NCBI GenBank assembly: GCA_963666035.2
Contig: CAXXJI010000003.1
Span: 124,001 to 188,000 of the forward strand
Origin: CALMFG01 sp963666035
GTDB lineage: Bacteria; Bacillota; Clostridia; Christensenellales; CALMFG01
Direction of reading: 5' to 3'
DNA: 64,000 nt
Under the pieces are notes generated by a model. That model searched no databases. It was given only the letters and a program-made list of their open reading frames with translations, and was not told the origin of the DNA. Numbering within the stretch: position 1 is the first letter of the stretch; each line of letters opens with the position of its first letter. Below, in pieces: positions 50,105-57,894 of this stretch. A program made the position numbers and the translations under genes.

Positions 50105-50127
50105 TTGATATATCGGAAAGCGATATA
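50082..50127. promoter_or_regulatory. Two tandem PadR operator dyads
   Basis: First dyad ATTATATCG-N5-CGATATAAT at 50082-50104, covering the promoter spacer and -10. Second TATATCG-N5-CGATATA at 50109-50127, over the expected start of transcription. They share the core TATATCG-N5-CGATATA and are 25 bases apart. Confidence 0.72.
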
Positions 50128-50153
50128 ACGATAGACGTAATAAGGAGGACGAT

Positions 50154-50477
50154 ATGCCGGAATCGAAAAATGCATTGACCGAAGCGGTCTATTATATTCT
50201 GCTCTCACTGACAAAGCCGCTGCATGGATATGGCATCATGCAGAAGGTTGCCGAGTTCAGCGGCGGGAGAGTGAATTTGGGAGCGGGAACACTATATGGT
50301 GCGTTGAACACACTGGTGCAAAAAGGGTGGATTATGGCATTAAGCGCCGAGACAAAGGACAGGAAAAAGGAATATATCATCACAGCACTAGGCAAAGCGG
50401 CGGTTAGGCAGGAGATCATCCGGCTGGAAGAGCTGGCCGAGAACGGGAAACGTGTACTGGAGGATGGAATTGAATGA
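50154..50477 (+). CDS. PadR-family transcriptional regulator
   Basis: A 107-residue PadR winged-helix protein ('LTEAVYYILLSLTKPLHGYGIMQKVAEFSGGRVNLGAGTLYGALNTLVQKGWI'), followed by a short dimerisation helix. AAGGAGG precedes the ATG. Two operator-like dyads overlap its promoter, so autorepression is likely. The stop overlaps the DUF2812 gene by four bases (ATGA), and the divergent MFS promoter is 14 bases from the nearer dyad, so it could be affected too. Confidence 0.92.
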   Translation: MPESKNALTEAVYYILLSLTKPLHGYGIMQKVAEFSGGRVNLGAGTLYGALNTLVQKGWIMALSAETKDRKKEYIITALGKAAVRQEIIRLEELAENGKRVLEDGIE

Positions 50478-51025
50478 AAAAAGTGGTATTCAAACCTTAC
50501 TGGAACTACGAAAACGAAGAAAAATGGCTGAACCAAATGGTACGGGAAGGCTGGGCATTGTGCGATTATTCCTGGAACCGATATACCTTTGAACCTTGCG
50601 AGAAAGGTGAGTATGTTTACTGCATCGACCTTTTGGAAAAACACCATAACCATCCTGAGAGTTTGGACTTTATTGAGATGGTGGAAGGAACCGGAATTGA
50701 ACACATGGCTTCCTATATGCGCTGGGTCTATTTCAGAAAAAAAGCGGACGGGAAGCCGTTTGAACTCTATACTGACCTGGATTCAAAGATTCGCCAGCTG
50801 AAACGTATCAATCGATTCTGGACACTGCTGATGGCCGCGGAAATGGCGATTGGATTCAGTAATCTATCTATCTGGGCACAAAATCAAGCGAGGGGAGAGA
50901 GTATACAAATCAATTTCTATGCAGGGCTTTTTCTCATCATCGTCGGTGCATTTTTGATGACTGTGGTCTATCCGGTACGCATCAAGATTCGCGCGCTGAC
51001 GCGGGAACAGAAAATTCGGGAGTAA
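50474..51025 (+). CDS. DUF2812 membrane protein, PadR partner
   Basis: A 183-residue protein of the DUF2812 family: a soluble N-terminal part ('FKPYWNYENEEKWLNQMVREGWALCDYSWNRYTFE'), then two membrane helices ('LLMAAEMAIGFSNLSIW', 'AGLFLIIVGAFLMTVVYPV'). DUF2812 genes typically follow padR genes and may modulate the regulator at the membrane; the mechanism is unknown. It is translationally coupled to padR by an ATGA overlap and ends before a strong terminator. Confidence 0.9.
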   Translation: MKKVVFKPYWNYENEEKWLNQMVREGWALCDYSWNRYTFEPCEKGEYVYCIDLLEKHHNHPESLDFIEMVEGTGIEHMASYMRWVYFRKKADGKPFELYTDLDSKIRQLKRINRFWTLLMAAEMAIGFSNLSIWAQNQARGESIQINFYAGLFLIIVGAFLMTVVYPVRIKIRALTREQKIRE

Positions 51026-51031
51026 AGACAG

Positions 51032-51058
51032 AGCGGGTGCATATGCACCCGCTTTTTA
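51032..51058 (+). terminator. Terminator of the padR-DUF2812 operon
   Basis: Nine-pair stem AGCGGGTGC / GCACCCGCT, with a small loop, then TTTTT. It also faces the leftward MerR gene stop at 51067. Confidence 0.85.
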
Positions 51059-51066
51059 AAATCATG

Positions 51067-51879
51067 TTAATCTTTTTTAATCGGTATCTGCACTTCGGTC
51101 AGATAGTTGGCGGGGTCCGTCTCGTTCCAGGGGCCGCGCAAAGTGGTCTGCCGGGATTTGCCTGCAATCTGATAGCCGTTTTGCTCAATCCACTGACCGG
51201 CAAAAGCGAATCCATCGGTGATGAGACTGAAATCGCCGGGTACAAGCACCGAGACCATGGTCTCAACGGCTTCGGTTTTGCGGCAGGTATAGTTTTTGCC
51301 GTTCTCAAAAGCGTGGTCCACTTCCACCACCACTTCGACATCCACATCCGCTTCCTTAAAATCCTCGTCGTGGTAGATGGCAAAGCATACCCCTCCGGTT
51401 TTTGCATATTTGCTGGCCTCGACCTGACAAATCCGTTCCCATAACAGGCCTTCGGATGCATAATTCGGGATGATGTCCCGAACACTTAAAACAAGGTATT
51501 CGGGGACGCTTTTAACGGTTGCGTTAAAATTCATGGCTGTACACTCCTTATCTAAATTTTTGATAGCGGAGCGCAAATGGTTTAAAATGGTTTCTGAGGT
51601 GTTGATCTGAGTCTCAATCTCCCGCATCTTTTCTTCCATCAATTCTCTCTGTGCCTCTTTGCCGGGGTCGGCCAAAACGCGCGCAATCTCGGCGACGTTA
51701 AAGCCCATATCCCTTAACGCGACAATACGGCTGATGGTATTGATCTGCAGGGCGGAGTAATAACGATAGCCGGTTAGCGTATCCACGCTGGCGGGCTTAA
51801 ACAATCCGGTCTCGTCGTAGTACCGCAGCATTCGAACCGAAACAAAGGTCAGCCTCGAAAAATCACCGATTTTAAACAT
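51067..51879 (-). CDS. MerR-family regulator with GyrI-like effector domain
   Basis: A 270-residue activator: N-terminal MerR HTH ('FKIGDFSRLTFVSVRMLRYYDETGLFKPA'), a dimerisation helix, and a C-terminal GyrI/AraC effector-binding domain of about 150 residues (residues 115-270, starting 'ATVKSVPEYLVLSVRD'), like BmrR and TipA. Such domains bind drugs or other small amphiphiles. AAGGAG precedes the ATG. Its target may be its own promoter or a gene elsewhere; no transporter is adjacent in a matching direction. Confidence 0.88.
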   Translation of the reverse strand: MFKIGDFSRLTFVSVRMLRYYDETGLFKPASVDTLTGYRYYSALQINTISRIVALRDMGFNVAEIARVLADPGKEAQRELMEEKMREIETQINTSETILNHLRSAIKNLDKECTAMNFNATVKSVPEYLVLSVRDIIPNYASEGLLWERICQVEASKYAKTGGVCFAIYHDEDFKEADVDVEVVVEVDHAFENGKNYTCRKTEAVETMVSVLVPGDFSLITDGFAFAGQWIEQNGYQIAGKSRQTTLRGPWNETDPANYLTEVQIPIKKD

Positions 51880-51902
51880 GTTGGCTCCTTAGAAAAAACC
51901 AT

Positions 51903-51922
51903 ACTGTAATTGCAATTACAGT
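51903..51922. promoter_or_regulatory. MerR-type palindrome at the regulator promoter
   Basis: Perfect 20-base palindrome ACTGTAATTG-CAATTACAGT. Just upstream on the leftward strand are TTGACT (51956-51951) and TATGCT (51931-51926) with the 19-base spacer typical of MerR-controlled promoters; the palindrome then lies over the transcription start. Confidence 0.65.
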
Positions 51923-51964
51923 TTAAGCATAGAGCATGACACCATGTGAGAGTCAAGGGAATAT

Positions 51965-52393
51965 TTATTTTGATTGAAGATTCAAGTAATACTGCTTTTT
52001 TGCTTCGGCTTCCGCTGCCGCGGTTTTCAGCTCTGTCTTCAGATCGAGGCTTTCTATATCGTCCGCAAACGCAAACGAAACAAGCGGTTGGACCTTTTCC
52101 CGCCGGTAGATTTCGCCGTTGGCAGATCGGCTGAAATAACCGTAATCGATGAGTGAGCGGCGCAGAAAAACGTGGTCGGTGCCTGATATATGCGCGGTGT
52201 TTTCCAGCCAGTCGGAGATCACAGCGTTAACCTGCTTTTCCGTATAGGTTTGATCCGAACCAAATTCCAGGCTTAATGCTTTCAGCAGCACCTGCCGCGC
52301 TTCATTGTTCTGCGGCAGTTCATTCAATCGGCTGAGGCAGAGCGCGGTGAAGCGCTTGATGAAGTAAGATTTTGAGATGATTTTTTGTTCCAT
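51965..52393 (-). CDS. DUF2087 domain protein
   Basis: A 142-residue protein whose C-terminal part has the DUF2087 pattern: 'TEKQVNAVISDWLE...DHVFLRRSLIDYGYFSRSANGEIYRR'. This domain is often attached to small DNA- or RNA-binding proteins in Bacillota; function unknown. The ATG at 52393 is preferred because the 24 extra residues of a longer reading frame overlap the upstream gene and are very basic and non-conserved-looking. It lies four bases from the stop of the acyltransferase gene. Confidence 0.82.
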   Translation of the reverse strand: MEQKIISKSYFIKRFTALCLSRLNELPQNNEARQVLLKALSLEFGSDQTYTEKQVNAVISDWLENTAHISGTDHVFLRRSLIDYGYFSRSANGEIYRREKVQPLVSFAFADDIESLDLKTELKTAAAEAEAKKQYYLNLQSK

Positions 52394-52397
52394 GAGC

Positions 52398-53588
52398 TTA
52401 TTTCCCTTCCGACGCCTTTGCTTTTTGTTTGGCGGCTTCAATATGAACGAGTAAGATATCCTCAAACAGTTTCACGGACATGTGTTTTTTTAGTGGTTCA
52501 AAGCGGAACTGATATTTGATATCGCCGTGCCAAAACTCCACCAAATTGCAGAACAGTGCATCACAGCCTCGCGTTTCGATCAGCGGGATGTCCTCGCGCT
52601 TCCCGTCCGGATAAACGATGGATACCGAATTTTGCGTCAGCGTCATATCCACGGTATCTGAAAGCCGCTTTTCGCCGACAGCGCGAAGCAGGGCGATGGA
52701 CGGATTATAAAACGAAAATTCGGTATTTAAAAATTCCGGGATACGCACCCTCTGCCAGGCGTTCCAGTCAGCTGTGCAGTCAAAGCGCTCGCATCCTTCA
52801 ATCATGCCGTAGGTGTTGACCGAATAGACGGCATCGCATGCGCTACAGGAAAAGTCGTCGCCCTTGGAGGAAAGCGAATTAACCGCGTCACAAACGGGAC
52901 AGCGATACAGCACGCGTTCGATATATTCAGCCAGGTTTTTTCCCTTAAAGCGCACTTTCGCTTTTCGCTGCCATTCAAATTCATCAAACGCGATGTTGGA
53001 TTCCATTTTCTTCAGCACGTCGTCCAGTGTTGCGTTTTGAATCTCTTCTTTTGATAATATCCGGCGGATGCTGACCAGTACCTTGCCTTTGCGCCCGTTG
53101 CCGTCCGCCCAGCGCGGACGGGAAAGATGGAGCCCGCGAAACGTGATGTTATAGACCGGCACTTTCAGCATCTTGATGAGCTTTGCGGTGGAAGCGACAA
53201 TCGGCCGCTGACGGCCGTCCCAGCTCCTGGCGCCTTCGGGGAAAAGCCCGATGGATTGTCCTTCGTCTACGGTCTCTTTCAGCTTGCGTATGGCTTTGAC
53301 GTCCAGCCGCTGGCGCGCAAAAGGGATGACGTTAAACAGTCTGAAAACAACGTTTTTCCAGCCGATATCCATGTTCCCCTCGGCCGCCAAAAAGCGGATG
53401 AGTTTTCCGCTGTATGAGATGGCGATCAGGCTGTCTTCAATCGCCAAGTGTTGGCCGATCATCAGATAAGCGCCACGAAAATCCTTCACTTCGTTCTCTG
53501 CTTCTTCAATATTAAAGCTGTTTTTAAAATATGCTTTAAACGCATTCTTAAAGACCGCAAAAAAACTATCCCCAAAATTCATAGCCAA
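52398..53588 (-). CDS. PlsC-like acyltransferase fused to a zinc-ribbon domain
   Basis: A 396-residue protein. The first 200 residues are a 1-acylglycerol-3-phosphate acyltransferase domain: catalytic H-x4-D is 'HLAIED' (47-52) and the 'LFPEGARSW' motif (115-123) fits the PEG-R block. After a 30-residue link comes a zinc ribbon with Cys230, Cys233, Cys248 and Cys251, followed by a beta-rich C-terminal region of about 140 residues of unknown role. The extra half is unusual for a PlsC. Phospholipid or another lipid substrate is inferred. Confidence 0.85.
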   Translation of the reverse strand: MAMNFGDSFFAVFKNAFKAYFKNSFNIEEAENEVKDFRGAYLMIGQHLAIEDSLIAISYSGKLIRFLAAEGNMDIGWKNVVFRLFNVIPFARQRLDVKAIRKLKETVDEGQSIGLFPEGARSWDGRQRPIVASTAKLIKMLKVPVYNITFRGLHLSRPRWADGNGRKGKVLVSIRRILSKEEIQNATLDDVLKKMESNIAFDEFEWQRKAKVRFKGKNLAEYIERVLYRCPVCDAVNSLSSKGDDFSCSACDAVYSVNTYGMIEGCERFDCTADWNAWQRVRIPEFLNTEFSFYNPSIALLRAVGEKRLSDTVDMTLTQNSVSIVYPDGKREDIPLIETRGCDALFCNLVEFWHGDIKYQFRFEPLKKHMSVKLFEDILLVHIEAAKQKAKASEGK

Positions 53589-53718
53589 GTTCTCCTAAAA
53601 GCTGATTTGATTTATCGATTATATCATATCTTTCATTGTTTTTGCGCTTCGGCTTGCCACCGGCTGGTGCTTTGGTATAAAATCATAAGTAAAAATATTG
53701 TTTTTTTACGGAGCGGAT

Positions 53719-55101
53719 ATGAGGGATTTGACAAAAAGAAGAAAGCTGGGGTATGCATCCGGTATTGTGACTGAATCGGTCATGTACAACATGTTCTATA
53801 CCTATTTTATTCTGTTTCTAACCGACGTGGCGCGTCTGGCGCCGCTGATCGCGGGCATGGTGGGCATGGTCTCGGTGATCTGGGACGGGGTGACTGATCC
53901 GATGATCGGGCATATGGCTGATAAGAAGGGGAGAGATAAACGAAAATTTATTCTGTTTTCAATCATCCCGATGGCGATTCTATTTGTTCTGGCTTTTACC
54001 ACCTTCGATCTCGAAAGCGGTGCGAAAGCAGTGTATTATATCGCCATGGCTATGATGTTCTGGGTGGCTTATACGACTTATACGATTCCGTATTATGCGC
54101 TTTGTGCTCAGCTGACCGACGATTATGACGAGCGGACGAGAATACGGGGGATGTCCTCGCTCATCAATGCAGGAGCCATCTTTATCGGCGCGGCCACGCC
54201 TTCGCTTTTGGGGGATGCGCTGGTCGCGGCGGGTCTCAGCGTCAGTGCCGGATGGCTGATCAGCGCCATGGTGGTTGCCGCGGTGGCTATCGTTTTTGCG
54301 GTCATCACCTACCGATCGGTGAAGGATGTGCGGCTTATTGAGGACACGGACGAGAGCAATATCAATATTTTTAAGTCCTATCTGGATATCATTCGGATTA
54401 AGCCGTTTAAGTTCCTTTTGGCGTTTGTGCTGCTGTTTATGTTCAGCAATGCATTGGCTCAAGCCGATTTGATCTATATCATCAACCACCGGGTCAAGGC
54501 GGATTTCGATGTGATGCCGATTGCGCTTGGCAGTATCGTGGCAGGTATGGCGGCGTTCACGCCGCTGACCACTTGGCTTAGCACCAAAAAGGACCGGCGG
54601 TTTGCGGTTATCATCATGTTCACGGCCTCGGCTGTCGGCATGTTTGCGTTTAAATTCATCGGCATCACCAGCATACCGGCGTTGGTCGGCATGCTGCTGT
54701 TTTTCTCAATGGGCACAGCGGGATTTTGGACCACCTTCTACTCCTTCACCTACGATATCGCCGAATTCGATGAACTGAAAAACGGCAAACGGCGGGTGGG
54801 AGCCATCACATCTTTGCCGCAGCTGTTGCAGAAAACCGGTGCGGCGCTGGGTCTGCAGACCTTAGGTGCGGTGCTGGCGTTTTACGGCTACAATGCTGAC
54901 CTTTCCGAACAGACTGTTGGAACGGCGATTGGGATTGAGAACGTGGTGACCTTAATATCGCCAGTATTGATTATTTTGGCAATGCTGGTGATGGTGGCGT
55001 ATCCGGTGACCAAAGAAAAATTCGAACGGGTAAAAACGGCGCTGGAAGAGAAAAAGAAAACTGGCGGCTATAGTGATGCCGGTCTTGAGAAGTTGATATA
55101 A
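53719..55101 (+). CDS. GPH-family sugar:cation symporter
   Basis: A 460-residue, 12-helix transporter of the glycoside-pentoside-hexuronide family. The signature 'WDGVTDPMIGHMADKKGRDKRKFILFS' is typical (D-P-x-x-G-x-x-x-D-x-x-x-x-x-G-x-x-R), along with 'YALCAQLTDDYDERTRIRGMSS'. GPH proteins import sugars with H+ or Na+. No glycosidase follows on this strand; a rRNA/tRNA methyltransferase-like gene starts five bases after the stop. ACGGAG precedes the ATG at 53719. Confidence 0.87.
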   Translation: MRDLTKRRKLGYASGIVTESVMYNMFYTYFILFLTDVARLAPLIAGMVGMVSVIWDGVTDPMIGHMADKKGRDKRKFILFSIIPMAILFVLAFTTFDLESGAKAVYYIAMAMMFWVAYTTYTIPYYALCAQLTDDYDERTRIRGMSSLINAGAIFIGAATPSLLGDALVAAGLSVSAGWLISAMVVAAVAIVFAVITYRSVKDVRLIEDTDESNINIFKSYLDIIRIKPFKFLLAFVLLFMFSNALAQADLIYIINHRVKADFDVMPIALGSIVAGMAAFTPLTTWLSTKKDRRFAVIIMFTASAVGMFAFKFIGITSIPALVGMLLFFSMGTAGFWTTFYSFTYDIAEFDELKNGKRRVGAITSLPQLLQKTGAALGLQTLGAVLAFYGYNADLSEQTVGTAIGIENVVTLISPVLIILAMLVMVAYPVTKEKFERVKTALEEKKKTGGYSDAGLEKLI

Positions 55102-55106
55102 TCCAT

Positions 55107-55904
55107 ATGAAACCCATCGGGAAAGACCACGAGATCATTAAAACACTGCGCAGGCACAAAAAGCAAGGGTTCATGCCCGGGCTTTTGGTGTGCGACGAAC
55201 TCGGTGTGCTGGAAAAATATATCGGCGCAGAGCACGCGGCAAAAATGCCGCTAAAGACACTGCTGGTGTGCGAGGAGCTGGTCACCTCGGACTATGCCAA
55301 AGGCATTTTAGATGAACTGGCGCCAAAGGCAAGCGATGTATTTGCGGTATCAGCTAAAATCTATGAGCTTCTGGCCGAAAAGAAAAACAGCGGCGGACTT
55401 TTGGGGGTGTTTGAATGGCCGGAGCTAACACTGGATGAATTATTTCAATCTGAATACCGAAACATTATTGTGATCGACGGGCTTGAGAATCCGGGCAACG
55501 TGGGCACAATTCTGCGCACGGCGGATGCCGCCGGGTTTGACGCGGTAATCGCCGTGGACTTAAAGACCCATATTAACGGCAGTAAATGCGTATCGGCCAG
55601 CCGGGGGATGGTGTTCCAGATTCCGGTTTTGGAGACCGATTGCGAAACTGCGATAGCGGGGCTGGCGGAGGCAGGGTATGTCATTTATCTTGGCGAGCCT
55701 GAAGAAGGCGAGCGGTATGACCAAACAGTGTATGCGGAGAAATGTGCGCTGGTCGTGGGATCCGAGCGCTTCGGAGTCAATGACCGGTGGTTTTCCGGCC
55801 CGCATAGGCGCGTTTATATCCCCATGTCGGGGAGTATGTCCTCATTGAATGTGGGGGTGGCAGCGTCGATTTTGATGTATGAGATAAAAAGACAAAAAGG
55901 ATAA
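55107..55904 (+). CDS. SpoU/TrmH-family RNA 2'-O-methyltransferase
   Basis: A 265-residue trefoil-knot methyltransferase. All three family motifs are present: 'VIDGLENPGNVGTILRTADAAG' (motif 1), 'CALVVGSERFGV' (motif 2) and 'IPMSGSMSSLNVGVAASILMYE' (motif 3). The first 100 residues resemble the substrate-binding domain of 23S rRNA and tRNA ribose methyltransferases. The RNA target cannot be assigned. It follows a GPH transporter gene by only five bases, an unusual pairing, and has no good ribosome site. Confidence 0.92.
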   Translation: MKPIGKDHEIIKTLRRHKKQGFMPGLLVCDELGVLEKYIGAEHAAKMPLKTLLVCEELVTSDYAKGILDELAPKASDVFAVSAKIYELLAEKKNSGGLLGVFEWPELTLDELFQSEYRNIIVIDGLENPGNVGTILRTADAAGFDAVIAVDLKTHINGSKCVSASRGMVFQIPVLETDCETAIAGLAEAGYVIYLGEPEEGERYDQTVYAEKCALVVGSERFGVNDRWFSGPHRRVYIPMSGSMSSLNVGVAASILMYEIKRQKG

Positions 55905-55938
55905 ACAAAAGGGATACGAGAAGTATCCCATTTTGTTT
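55903..55938. terminator. Bidirectional terminator
   Basis: Stem AAACAAAAGGGATAC / GTATCCC-A-TTTTGTTT with a five-base loop, between the converging methyltransferase and GH13 genes. Confidence 0.88.
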
Positions 55939-55968
55939 GCTGCTAAAAATAAACCAAATACCTAAAGG

Positions 55969-57879
55969 TTAAGACAGCCGATAGATGCGCGCCTCATACG
56001 GCGCGAGGGTACGCGTGACGTTATCCGCCGAAGAAACCAGCAAGCGGGTGACCTCGCTGGGGTGGAGCGAAGGACGTTCTTTTTCGGACAGGTTGATTTC
56101 CACAAACAAATTGTCTCCGTCCAGTTCGCGGATAAAGCCGAAATAGTCCTTCACCTTGTCTTTATAGGGGATAAAATCACCATACTGTAACGTGCGCTCC
56201 TGTTTTTTCAGCGCAATCATTTTTTTATAATAATTTAAAACACTTGTTTTGTCCAGCAGTTGTTCTTCCACATTGTTTTTATATCCGTCCGCATTGATGC
56301 CGATCCAGGGAGTGCCGGTGGTAAAGCCCACATTCTTCGTACCGTCCCATGGCATCGGAGTGCGGCTGTGGTCGCGGGTTCCGGCGTTGAGCATACGCAT
56401 TATCTCGCTGTTCGGTTTGCCGTCTTCCTTTTGCTCATGATAGATGTTTAAACTCTCCACATCCCGAAATTCACTAATGTCGGTAAATACGTTGTTGATA
56501 CTGCCAAGCTCCTGCCCTTGATAAATATAGGGTGTGCCTTTCAGGGTAAACTGCAAAGTCGCCAGCATCTTGGCGATGGGCACGCGAAACTCCGGCTTTT
56601 GAGAGATCTTGGAGACCATTCTCGGCTGATCGTGGTTTTCGAAGAAGATCGCATTCCATGAGCCGCGGCTGTTGGCGGTTTGATGGTGCGTATGATGGGA
56701 TTTTAAACGGCTTAAGTCATATTCGTAGGTATCAAAGCGCGTATGTCCGCCCGATTCCAGTGCATCAAAATTAAACAGCATATCCAGCTCTTTTCGGTCT
56801 TCGTGGGTAAAGAGCTTTCCAGTTTCAAGGCCCACGCCCGGCGCTTCGCCTACTGTAACGCAGTCTCTTCCGACCAGCACCTCGCGGTGCATCTCGGCCA
56901 GATGACGATGGACTTTGGCCGTGTAGGCGTAGTGTTCCACACCGCGGTAACCCATCATCTGGTACAGCACATCACTGCCATCGGGCAGGCCGTCAGCTTT
57001 GGCGATAAAACTGATCACATCGAAACGAAACCCGTCTACACCTTTATCCAGCCAGAAATTCATCATCCGGTACAGATCTTTCCGAAGGGCTTCGCTTTCC
57101 CAGTTTAAATCGCACTGCTTTTTAGAAAACAGGTGCAGATACCACTCATCGTGCTTTTTGTCTTGAATCCAAGCTGGGCCGCGAAAAATGCTGGTCCAGT
57201 TATTGGGCGGTTCGCCGTCTTTGCCTTTCTTAAAGAAGTAGTAGTCTCGATAAGGGCTGTTTTTATCGGCCAGCGCTTCTTTAAACCATGCATGCTCGTC
57301 CGAGGTATGGTTTAGTACCATATCCATCATCACCTTGATGCCGCGCGCATGCGCCTCGGCTATCAGACGGTCAAAATCAGCCATGGTGCCAAACTCGCTC
57401 ATGATGCCGTAGTAATCTGAGATATCGTAACCATTATCGTCGTTGGGGCTTGAGTTAATCGGGCTCATCCAGATGATGTCGATACCGAGGTCTTTTAAGT
57501 AATCCAGCTTGGATGTGATGCCGGCCAAATCGCCGATGCCGTCGCCGTTGCTGTCGCAAAAGGAGCGAGGGTAGATTTGGTAGACAGCAGCTGCCTTCCA
57601 CCATTTTTCGGTGATGCGTGGTTTATCCGGCGGAAGAGTCTCGTCCGCATACAGGTTTAGTTTTTCAATCAGTGTATCCAGTAAAGCTTCATCGACCATA
57701 CCGCGGCTGAGCTTGGGCAGGGCGGAGAGCTTGATGTTGCCGACCAGCGGGGAAGATATGGTATCCATAGTGACACCGGGGATATGATCTAGCAGCAGTC
57801 GGATGATGTCCGCGCCCACTGGGTTTTTGATTAAATCTTTTATTTTCGAGTTTAAATTCAAATTATTCATTGTGATCAA
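55969..57879 (-). CDS. GH13 alpha-glucosidase with an N-terminal extension
   Basis: A 636-residue family-13 glycosidase of the oligo-1,6-glucosidase/alpha-glucosidase type (subfamily 31): 'YQIYPRSFCDSNGDGIGDLAGI', nucleophile Asp in 'DGFRFDVISFI', acid Glu in 'VGEAPGV', and 'FFENHDQPR'. The first 90 residues are an extra domain not seen in ordinary oligo-glucosidases ('NPVGADIIRLLLDHIP...PLVGNIKLSALPKLSRG'). The likely start is TTG at 57879, six bases after AAAGGA; an ATG lies three codons later. It follows a GPH symporter by 15 bases, forming a sugar-import and cleavage pair. Confidence 0.92.
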   Translation of the reverse strand: MITMNNLNLNSKIKDLIKNPVGADIIRLLLDHIPGVTMDTISSPLVGNIKLSALPKLSRGMVDEALLDTLIEKLNLYADETLPPDKPRITEKWWKAAAVYQIYPRSFCDSNGDGIGDLAGITSKLDYLKDLGIDIIWMSPINSSPNDDNGYDISDYYGIMSEFGTMADFDRLIAEAHARGIKVMMDMVLNHTSDEHAWFKEALADKNSPYRDYYFFKKGKDGEPPNNWTSIFRGPAWIQDKKHDEWYLHLFSKKQCDLNWESEALRKDLYRMMNFWLDKGVDGFRFDVISFIAKADGLPDGSDVLYQMMGYRGVEHYAYTAKVHRHLAEMHREVLVGRDCVTVGEAPGVGLETGKLFTHEDRKELDMLFNFDALESGGHTRFDTYEYDLSRLKSHHTHHQTANSRGSWNAIFFENHDQPRMVSKISQKPEFRVPIAKMLATLQFTLKGTPYIYQGQELGSINNVFTDISEFRDVESLNIYHEQKEDGKPNSEIMRMLNAGTRDHSRTPMPWDGTKNVGFTTGTPWIGINADGYKNNVEEQLLDKTSVLNYYKKMIALKKQERTLQYGDFIPYKDKVKDYFGFIRELDGDNLFVEINLSEKERPSLHPSEVTRLLVSSADNVTRTLAPYEARIYRLS

Positions 57880-57894
57880 CAGTAATCCTTTTTG

